A stretch of 60,276 nucleotides of DNA from Paludibacteraceae bacterium (GTDB lineage Bacteria > Bacteroidota > Bacteroidia > Bacteroidales > Paludibacteraceae): contig JARKSE010000182.1 in assembly GCA_029974315.1 (NCBI GenBank), positions 1 through 60,276 of the forward strand, in the 5' to 3' direction. The notes under the pieces were generated by a model. That model was not told the DNA's origin. It worked only from the letters and a program-made list of their open reading frames with translations, and ran no database searches. Both the position numbers and the translations under genes were made by a program. This document shows, one piece after another, positions 1 through 6,122 of the stretch (its first letter is position 1; each line of letters opens with the position of its first letter).

Positions 1-573
1 ATCGCGATATTTGGTGGTCATCGACGAAATAATAATACCAAAGCCTAATGCCAAACCTGCCAACATGAGTACCAAAACAGGAAATAACAGCACATACCAA
101 TTGGGAGCGACATCAACGCCAACTACCAAATAGTAAACATACACTACCAAAAACAAGAATAGTTGAATAAAAAGCCGTACCAAATTAGAAGAAACCGTAG
201 CTAAAGGCACGATCAAACGGGGAAAATAAACTTTACCAAAAATATTCTGGTTGGTGGTAAACGTACTAGACGTTTTATTCAAGCAGTCGGCAAAATACTG
301 CCAACACAAGATGCCAGCTAAATAAAAAAGTGCTTGTGGCAGCCCATCGGTACTAATACCGGCAATACCTCCAAACACAATCATGTACATCACCATGGTA
401 AGCAATGGTTGAATAAAGAACCAAGCTGGCCCTAATATGGTTTGTTTGTATTGCGTGATGATATCACGTTTCACAAACATCGAAAACAAATCGCGATAAC
501 GCCAGATTTCTTTAAAATCAACAGACAGAAGCGATGTTTTGGGTTCAATTAGGGTGGAGTATTTTTCGTCCAT
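1..573 (-). CDS. Polysaccharide ABC transporter permease, Wzm/TagG type (C-terminus beyond window)
   Basis: Reading the minus strand from ATG at 573 gives 191 codons open to the window edge. The N-terminal cytoplasmic stretch contains FSMFVKRDIITQYKQTILG and GPAWFFIQPLLTMVMYMIVF, the hallmark of ABC-2 permeases that export O-antigen, teichoic acid or capsule chains (Wzm/TagG). About five hydrophobic segments follow. The protein would sit in the inner membrane with a Wzt-type ATPase, which should lie beyond position 1. Usual family length is about 260-290 residues, so roughly a third is missing. A structured leader of about 156 nt precedes the gene, and its promoter copy is shared with gmd, which supports a role in the same surface glycan pathway. 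The exported glycan is inferred, not shown. Confidence 0.88.
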   Translation of the reverse strand, partial: MDEKYSTLIEPKTSLLSVDFKEIWRYRDLFSMFVKRDIITQYKQTILGPAWFFIQPLLTMVMYMIVFGGIAGISTDGLPQALFYLAGILCWQYFADCLNKTSSTFTTNQNIFGKVYFPRLIVPLATVSSNLVRLFIQLFLFLVVYVYYLVVGVDVAPNWYVLLFPVLVLMLAGLALGFGIIISSMTTKYRD

Positions 574-729
574 ACGCACATAATTAGTTACAAATCGTTC
601 GATTTATGTTTATTTTTTTACCGTTTGTTAGGATTATTATCGACCAAATACCATTTAACATCTACGAACATTGTGTAGATTAACCTATTTTGATACTGAT
701 TATCAACGCCTAACAAAATAATTCCTATT
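574..729 (-). promoter_or_regulatory. Structured 5' leader of the permease transcript
   Basis: If transcription starts about 7 bases after the -7 box at 736-743, the permease mRNA has a leader of about 156 nt. It contains an outer 9-bp inverted repeat, TTTGTTAGG (624-632) with CCTAACAAA (709-717). Nested inside is a hairpin with arms ATCTAC and GTAGAT (about 661-680). A separate palindrome, AAATCG-TT-CGATTT, lies near 591-604. No ORF of note is present. The role is unknown; a leader acting on transcription or translation of a polysaccharide operon is an inference. Confidence 0.4.
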
Positions 730-775
730 AAACAGCAAAAGTACGTAAAAAAAATCGAAAAAACAATACAAAAAT
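730..775 (-). repeat. 46-bp promoter repeat, copy 1
   Basis: This stretch matches 5178-5223 over 46 bases with two mismatches (741 versus 5189, 754 versus 5202). Both copies face the same way and both lie upstream of a minus-strand polysaccharide gene. Identity continues through the spacer and A/T tracts, further than two independent consensus promoters would need. Confidence 0.85.
736..766 (-). promoter_or_regulatory. Promoter for the polysaccharide permease
   Basis: On the minus strand the -33 TTG (764-766) is followed after 20 bases by TACTTTTG (736-743), which fits the Bacteroidetes -7 consensus TAnnTTTG. The start of transcription would be near 729. Confidence 0.65.
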
Positions 776-964
776 CTATTATTTTCGTACACTAAAAGCC
801 CTAGACAAGGAGCGTTAAGCATAACGCCAGCCGCAGACACCTACCATCCGATTATTATAGGTTGCCAACACATCCACAGAGCATGGACTCATAACTAGTA
901 AAAATGGGAATTACCAATGCATTCACAGAGGTAACTCCCATCCATTCAACCACTCAATACAACT
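776..964. other. Intergenic stretch without a recognisable gene
   Basis: I see no convincing ORF here. A small hairpin GCGTTA-AGCA-TAACGC (812-827) lies between the promoter of the permease and the stop of the 111-aa gene, and could help end the minus-strand transcript coming from 965-1404. It has no clear T tract. Confidence 0.4.
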
Positions 965-1300
965 TTATGGCTCTTCTGTAATCTCTGGTACAGTAATTGC
1001 ACCTGCTTTCAACTGTTGAAAATAATGAGCAAAAGCCCTACCTTTAGGAGTCTTGTACTTAGTCTTATTCAACTTTTTTCCCCACTCAAGGCGTTTAGTA
1101 GTATCGCCCATGTCCACGTTTGCTAACCGCTGAGCCTCCGTAAACCAACTCTTTACCAGCCGTTGCTGAGGAGTTTCCTCACCACTAGGTATCGACTTCA
1201 GTGTCAAAAATGTACTACCATAGTGGCGTCTAAAACAATACTTCGATTGCTCCACTTTACCAGAAAGCCCTTCAGTAATCAAATTGTCAATCACTTTCAT
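965..1300 (-). CDS. Small basic Bacteroidetes protein, unknown function
   Basis: A 111-residue protein with an N-terminal IDNLITEGLSGKV segment, a middle TPQQRLVKSWFTEAQRLA segment and a basic TKYKTPKGRAFAHYFQQLKAG tail region. From memory this layout (a Gly-Ser-Gly-Lys motif, then PSxxQ and a predicted helix) resembles a family of about 100-residue uncharacterised Bacteroidetes proteins often seen in accessory DNA; I know no function for it. The start is supported by AAGGAGGTGT four bases before the ATG, a near-perfect Shine-Dalgarno that is unusual in this phylum. Its ATG overlaps the TGA of a 35-codon ORF upstream, so translation is probably coupled. No signal peptide or membrane segment is visible. 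Confidence 0.7.
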   Translation of the reverse strand: MKVIDNLITEGLSGKVEQSKYCFRRHYGSTFLTLKSIPSGEETPQQRLVKSWFTEAQRLANVDMGDTTKRLEWGKKLNKTKYKTPKGRAFAHYFQQLKAGAITVPEITEEP

Positions 1301-1404
1301 AGTACACCTCCTTCAACACTAAAGTTACATACTCCGCATCCTTTCATAAGGGCGTTCGCCAGGTTTTGAGTCTTGGCTAGGACATCAAGTAGAATTTGTT
1401 TCAT
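1297..1404 (-). CDS. 35-aa small ORF, translationally coupled to the 111-aa gene
   Basis: From ATG at 1404 the minus strand reads 35 codons to a TGA that shares the sequence ATGA with the start of the next gene. The peptide begins MKQILLDVLAKTQNLANAL, a likely amphipathic helix, and then has a short segment with KGCGVC. The strong Shine-Dalgarno of the downstream gene lies inside the last codons of this ORF. I see no good ribosome site for the small ORF itself, and a palindrome GTCGC-TAA-GCGAC (1420-1432) lies just upstream. It may be a real small protein, one half of a two-gene unit, or a leader peptide that controls the next gene. I recognise no family. Confidence 0.5.
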   Translation of the reverse strand: MKQILLDVLAKTQNLANALMKGCGVCNFSVEGGVL

Positions 1405-1484
1405 ACTTAAAAAGATTAGGTCGCTAAGCGACTGTTAATAATAAAAATGTCAATCACACAACACCATCTGCGAAACTGACAGCA

Positions 1485-1492
1485 CAAAGGTA
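1485..1492 (-). promoter_or_regulatory. Probable -7 element for the 35-aa/111-aa unit
   Basis: TACCTTTG on the minus strand matches TAnnTTTG. No TTG at the usual 19-20 base spacing is seen (a TTG sits about 16 bases away). The leader to the small ORF would be about 75 nt and holds the palindrome at 1420-1432. Confidence 0.4.
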
Positions 1493-1582
1493 AGTGCTTT
1501 ATTATCAACAAAAAATAGGATTTTCCAACGAATGGAAAACCCTACATAAACAGTAACAAAACCCACACAGTTAGTTGGTGCT

Positions 1583-1633
1583 ACCCTAGCTTTTGAACCA
1601 ACAACCCTAGCCTTGGTGAGATTTTACCCTAGC
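1583..1633. repeat. Three direct repeats of ACCCTAGC at 21-22 bp period
   Basis: Copies at 1583-1590, 1604-1611 and 1626-1633 are spaced 21 and 22 bases apart, two helical turns. The first lies inside an inverted repeat GTTGGT...ACCAAC (about 1574-1602). The array sits just after the stop of the 391-aa minus-strand gene and before the promoter of the 111-aa unit. Tandem protein-binding sites or part of a terminator are both possible. Confidence 0.6.
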
Positions 1634-1645
1634 TTTTTGACTCAT

Positions 1646-2821
1646 TTATTCAATCTTTTTATAGTTAGCTACATTTTTGTTAGTCGCCAATTCTACCATT
1701 TTCGACCGCATGGTATCAAATATAGCGATATGAGCACTCATATCCGATTTCCAGCTGTTGGTCATATCCTTATCATAATGCGCCAATGTCTCTTTACCGA
1801 GCCAAGTAGCCAAAAAAGCAAATAACTCCTTTTTGGTCACCTTTTTACCAGACTCTTTGACAAAAAAATCAAGTTCGTACAATACATATAATACCCGTAT
1901 AAAATCCAACTTACTCACATCAGAATTAAGGGTAATACCCGATAAACACTGCGATACATCTGAATCAGTAAGCGATTCTAAATCAGCATCTATAATAGCT
2001 TCATCTGGCACCTCATGCAGCTCTTTCAAATCCCATGGCACTTTCGTATATCTAGAATAAATATCTTGTAATCGAAACTCTAAAGCTGCACGATCACGTT
2101 CGGTCATCTGACGAGGGGCATAGTAATGTACCAAATTCAACAAATATAGTAATACTAAAGTCTTGTCATAATCGTCTAAACTAGACATAACATCAAAACA
2201 ATGCCGACCAACATATAAATAGCTTTTAGGCGTACGAATAGCCCACTGAAACAGCAGTAAACCATACTGTAAAAGACCTCTAGTAATATGTAATTCTTGA
2301 GATACAGATACACATTTGAGCACAAACTGCTCTTCAAAATGAAGAGTGACAAAGGTTTCCAAGGATTCATTTATAGCTTCACGGCGAGCCAATATCGCTT
2401 GGAATGGCGGTTTAGCATACATAGATTCAAAATCCAAAATACCATTCGCACGGAAATTTTGCAAAGCAGCATACATACAAACAAACGTCGCATCGCGACC
2501 AATCAAACGCATAAACGAATCAAAATTGGGAACCAAATCCGTTGTACCTGGAGAATCGGTAACCGTAAACACAGATAAACTTTCAGGACTAAACAAATCC
2601 ATATCGCTCTGAACGTATGTGATCAAAAGATTAATCGAATAATCTGAACCTAGATAATAACGACACAATCGCTGCATATAATAGGCATCGATTCTCAAAT
2701 CATAGCGAATAGTGGCGCTTAATAAACTCTCAATTAAAAGAACCGTATCAGGTTCATACTGATCATGATGACTACCAAAATAGGCAAAGGCATTAAAATT
2801 TGATTCTGGAGTAAAAGTCAT
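1646..2821 (-). CDS. Uncharacterised 391-aa protein
   Basis: The protein starts MTFTPESNFNAFAYFGSHHD and has no signal peptide or clear membrane segment. It is rich in aromatic and acidic residues and predicted helical by eye. A C-terminal block of about 75 residues contains LDFIRVLYVLYELDFF, followed by KKVTKKELFAFLATWLG. It vaguely recalls the C-terminal domain of RteC-type regulators found on Bacteroides conjugative elements, but the match is too weak to name it. It lies alone between the fucose genes and the small-ORF unit, with no recognisable promoter, in what looks like an accessory patch. I do not know its function. Confidence 0.65.
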   Translation of the reverse strand: MTFTPESNFNAFAYFGSHHDQYEPDTVLLIESLLSATIRYDLRIDAYYMQRLCRYYLGSDYSINLLITYVQSDMDLFSPESLSVFTVTDSPGTTDLVPNFDSFMRLIGRDATFVCMYAALQNFRANGILDFESMYAKPPFQAILARREAINESLETFVTLHFEEQFVLKCVSVSQELHITRGLLQYGLLLFQWAIRTPKSYLYVGRHCFDVMSSLDDYDKTLVLLYLLNLVHYYAPRQMTERDRAALEFRLQDIYSRYTKVPWDLKELHEVPDEAIIDADLESLTDSDVSQCLSGITLNSDVSKLDFIRVLYVLYELDFFVKESGKKVTKKELFAFLATWLGKETLAHYDKDMTNSWKSDMSAHIAIFDTMRSKMVELATNKNVANYKKIE

Positions 2822-2984
2822 AAGTATAGTTTAATAGGATAAAAAAGAATTAGAGAGCAACCGATAGCCCAAAGCAATAAAAAATTACGCCTCGATCATA
2901 GCTCCATCTTGGCTCAACCTTAGCTAAATAAAGCAAGAAAATTACAAACATTAAACTTAAAAAAGGGAATTTTAAACTGTGTCG

Positions 2985-4085
2985 CTAGTAATCTTTATAC
3001 CACGCATAAAGTTTTTGTACTCCTTCTGCTATTTCTACGGTATGCTTCCACCCCAATGCGTGCAGTTTACTAGGGTCAGTCAATTTACGCAAGGTTCCAT
3101 CAGGTTTTGAGTCATTATACACAACACCACCCACATAACCAACTTTGTCAGCTACCAGAGTCACCAATTCAGCAATAGAAAGCTCCTTACCTGTACCAAT
3201 ATTTATATGACAGTTGCGCACCTCATTGGAACCTGCTTGTACCGATAGTTTACGGACATCTTCAAAATTGACCTGCTCCATCAGATAGACACAAGCAGCA
3301 GCCATATCTTCACTCCACAAAAACTCACGTAAAGGTTTACCTGTGCCCCAAATTTCCACCTCAGCAGCTCCTGATGCCACCTTTCGGATTCCATACTTAG
3401 AGAGCTTCTCACAGATGAGTGACTCTGAGGATTTTCCTGTAATTCCTTCCACTGGATATCTATCAAAATCAGCACGAATGGAACACCAATCATTTTGCAT
3501 CAAACACTTTGCCAAATGCACTTTACGAATGATCGCTGGCAGTACGTGACTAGTTTCTAAATTAAAGTTATCGTTGGGACCATACAAATTAGTTGGCATC
3601 ACTGCAATAAAGTTCGTGCCATATTGCAAATTGAAACTTTCACACATCTTTAAACCCGCAATTTTAGCAATAGCATAGGGCTCATTCGTATATTCCAAGG
3701 CAGAAGTCAACAAAACATCTTCGGTCATAGGCTGTGGTGCTTCACGCGGATAAATACACGTACTACCTAAAAACAAGAGTTTTTTAACACCATGAAGGTA
3801 GCTCTCACCTATCACATTTTGTTGTATCTGTAAATTTTTATAAATAAAGTCAGCACGATAAATACTATTAGCCATGATACCACCAACAAATGCAGCGGCT
3901 AATACAACATATTCAGGCTGCTCAGCATCGAAAAAAGCCCTCACAGCAGCACCATCCAACAAGTCAAGCTCTTTATGTGTACGCCCAATTAAATTAGAAT
4001 ACCCTTTCGTTTGCAAATCACGCCAAATGGCAGAGCCAACAAGACCTTGATGGCCAGCTATATATATTTTACTTTCCTTTTTCAT
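2985..4085 (-). CDS. fcl: GDP-L-fucose synthase
   Basis: Makes GDP-L-fucose from GDP-4-keto-6-deoxymannose by epimerisation and NADPH reduction. An extended short-chain dehydrogenase fold is visible: the nucleotide motif GHQGLVGSA near residue 12, the STCIYP segment and YAIAK (Tyr-x-x-x-Lys catalytic pair) near residue 137, then MPTNLYGPNDNF. At 366 residues it is longer than the roughly 320 of the E. coli enzyme; the extra part lies around residues 200-240 (RADFDRYPVEGITGKS) and, as I recall, similar longer forms occur in Bacteroidetes. Its ATG overlaps the gmd stop (TGATG), so the two are co-translated. The stop is TAG. The product would feed fucosylated surface glycans. Confidence 0.95.
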   Translation of the reverse strand: MKKESKIYIAGHQGLVGSAIWRDLQTKGYSNLIGRTHKELDLLDGAAVRAFFDAEQPEYVVLAAAFVGGIMANSIYRADFIYKNLQIQQNVIGESYLHGVKKLLFLGSTCIYPREAPQPMTEDVLLTSALEYTNEPYAIAKIAGLKMCESFNLQYGTNFIAVMPTNLYGPNDNFNLETSHVLPAIIRKVHLAKCLMQNDWCSIRADFDRYPVEGITGKSSESLICEKLSKYGIRKVASGAAEVEIWGTGKPLREFLWSEDMAAACVYLMEQVNFEDVRKLSVQAGSNEVRNCHINIGTGKELSIAELVTLVADKVGYVGGVVYNDSKPDGTLRKLTDPSKLHALGWKHTVEIAEGVQKLYAWYKDY

Positions 4086-5140
4086 CAGCGTTTTCTTACA
4101 TATTCCATATCATGGCGAACCATAATTCGTACTAATTCTTCAAATGGCGTTTGAGTGGGATTCCAGCCTAATAACGTTTTTGCTTTTGTTGGATCACCCA
4201 ATAATAAATCAACTTCAGCAGGACGAAAATATTTTGGATCTACTTCAACTAACACTTTACCGGTTTTTACATCAACACCTTTTTCGTTTATGCCTGTTCC
4301 GTCCCAACGCAATTCGATACCTGCTTCTGCAAAGGCTAACGTGCAAAATTCGCGCACAGAGTGCATCTGTCCTGTAGCAATCACAAAATCTTCAGGCGTT
4401 GGGTGTTGTAGAATCATCCACATACATTGTACATAATCTTTGGCATATCCCCAATCTCGTAAAGAATCTAAATTACCAATATACAATTTGTCTTGCATTC
4501 CTTGAGCAATACGTGCCGCTGCTAACGTTATTTTTCGGGTCACAAACGTCTCACCACGACGTTCGCTCTCGTGATTGAACAAAATACCATTAACAGCAAA
4601 CATACCATACGATTCACGGTAATTTTTTGTAATCCAAAAACCATACTGTTTAGCAACGCCATAAGGAGATCGAGGATAAAATGGGGTCGTTTCTTTTTGA
4701 GGTATTTCCTGAACTAAACCAAACAATTCAGAAGTGGAAGCTTGATAAATTTTACATTGCTTCTCTAAATTAAGAATACGCACGGCCTCCAATAAACGTA
4801 AGGTACCTACTGCGTCACACTCAGCGGTATATTCTGGTACATCAAAACTCACTTTTACATGACTTTGGGCGGCTAAATTATATATTTCATCAGGTTTAAC
4901 CTCTTGAATAATACGAATTAAGGAGCTTGAATCAGTCATGTCACCATAATGAAGATTGATAGCTCTTTTTTTCTTCATATCTCTCACCCACTCCGTAAGA
5001 TATAGATGTTCTATTCTTCCCGTATTAAAAGAAGAAGAGCGGCGGAGTACTCCATGTACATCGTAACCTTTTTCTAATAAAAGCTCAGCTAAATAGGATC
5101 CGTCTTGGCCAGTAATACCTGTTATTAATGCTACTTTCAT
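4085..5140 (-). CDS. gmd: GDP-mannose 4,6-dehydratase
   Basis: Converts GDP-D-mannose to GDP-4-keto-6-deoxymannose, the first committed step to GDP-L-fucose. The Rossmann motif [14 protein letters not shown] is at residues 7-20, followed by the NADP-binding [17 protein letters not shown], the catalytic STSELFG and YGVAKQYG, and [18 protein letters not shown], all diagnostic for Gmd. Length (351) is usual. It is the first gene of the gmd-fcl pair and has its own promoter 40-70 bases upstream, in a 46-bp repeat also found before the permease gene. Confidence 0.96.
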   Translation of the reverse strand: MKVALITGITGQDGSYLAELLLEKGYDVHGVLRRSSSFNTGRIEHLYLTEWVRDMKKKRAINLHYGDMTDSSSLIRIIQEVKPDEIYNLAAQSHVKVSFDVPEYTAECDAVGTLRLLEAVRILNLEKQCKIYQASTSELFGLVQEIPQKETTPFYPRSPYGVAKQYGFWITKNYRESYGMFAVNGILFNHESERRGETFVTRKITLAAARIAQGMQDKLYIGNLDSLRDWGYAKDYVQCMWMILQHPTPEDFVIATGQMHSVREFCTLAFAEAGIELRWDGTGINEKGVDVKTGKVLVEVDPKYFRPAEVDLLLGDPTKAKTLLGWNPTQTPFEELVRIMVRHDMEYVRKR

Positions 5141-5177
5141 GACTGATTATAATTAAATATGTTTAAAATATTATATG

Positions 5178-5223
5178 AAACAGCAAAAATACGTAAAAAA
5201 ACTCGAAAAAACAATACAAAAAT
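5178..5223 (-). repeat. 46-bp promoter repeat, copy 2, with the gmd promoter
   Basis: Near-identical to 730-775. On the minus strand TTG (5212-5214), a 20-base spacer and TATTTTTG (5184-5191) fit the Bacteroidetes -33/-7 pattern. Transcription would start near 5177 and give a leader of about 37 nt before gmd, much shorter than the leader downstream of copy 1. Confidence 0.8.
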
Positions 5224-5267
5224 GTAATGTTTTTCCGAGTTTATGCGGGATTTAACAATTGACCGAT

Positions 5268-6086
5268 TTACCGATTTCTCATGCGAAGGTCTTCTTTTAA
5301 AAACCAGCCTTTCGATTTTCGCACATAACTGTCCACCGACATGTCAGGACCCAGTGTTACTGTCTCATCTTCAAAGTATTTCATGGGCGACAAATGGTCG
5401 AATACAAACCGCTTACGTTGGCGCTCATAATCCAAGTGCATAACCACATGCGCATCATACTCAAACACAGCACGTTGTAATGCCTGTTTTTCCTCATCGA
5501 ACAAAATAGGCATCCCAAAACGAACATTACCAAATTCATCAAACGACAGTACATCCAATACTTTATACTGCGTAAATTCATTAGTTTGTCCCCAACCTGC
5601 GAGCATGTAAACCGTCTGTTTTTTATATTTATAAGCCACTGCGCTATAATATAAAGCTCCATACCAACTCGTAGAATAAACCGCTTCTTTTGTTGTTGGT
5701 TTATAAGCGACTTTAGGCTGTTGGAGTATTACCACTTCACCCGACAACTTCTGTAAAAAACCATTAAACACTAAACCACTATCGGTAACTACGTTCCACG
5801 TATAAATTCTTAGCTTACCATCATCAGAAGTGATTTTACCCAGATATTGTAAACTGTCAAATGGGTAAGAAAATGAATCTTGTAATTTCAATGTATTTTC
5901 AAGTGTAACCTTTACAGAATCATTATATTTCAGACGAACCGAATCACTATCGGAAGTTTTGATAGCCTCAAACAAATCAACTAAACGTTTTTCAAACTCA
6001 TAGATAGTTTGTGAACTAACTCCAATAAAAGTCAATAAACAAAGGGTTAGCAATACAACTCTTAATTTATTTTGAATGATATGCAT
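5268..6086 (-). CDS. Secreted protein of unknown function
   Basis: A 272-residue protein with an N-terminal signal peptide (a hydrophobic run LRVVLLTLCLLTFIGVSSQ ending in a likely signal peptidase I site near residue 26). The mature part mixes beta-rich stretches such as GKLRIYTWNVV and YMLAGWGQTNEF. I do not recognise a named domain; similar periplasmic proteins of unknown role are, as I recall, common in Bacteroidales. It is 36 bases downstream of malQ and probably the last gene of that transcript. No lipobox cysteine is visible. Confidence 0.75.
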   Translation of the reverse strand: MHIIQNKLRVVLLTLCLLTFIGVSSQTIYEFEKRLVDLFEAIKTSDSDSVRLKYNDSVKVTLENTLKLQDSFSYPFDSLQYLGKITSDDGKLRIYTWNVVTDSGLVFNGFLQKLSGEVVILQQPKVAYKPTTKEAVYSTSWYGALYYSAVAYKYKKQTVYMLAGWGQTNEFTQYKVLDVLSFDEFGNVRFGMPILFDEEKQALQRAVFEYDAHVVMHLDYERQRKRFVFDHLSPMKYFEDETVTLGPDMSVDSYVRKSKGWFLKEDLRMRNR

Positions 6087-6122
6087 AATACAATTTAAAA
6101 TCTTTGAATATAAAGATAAAAT

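Noticed and set aside
624-717. An invertible capsule promoter flanked by inverted repeats
   Set aside because: The repeats are only 9 bp, lie downstream of the promoter and no site-specific recombinase is nearby; a folded leader explains them better.
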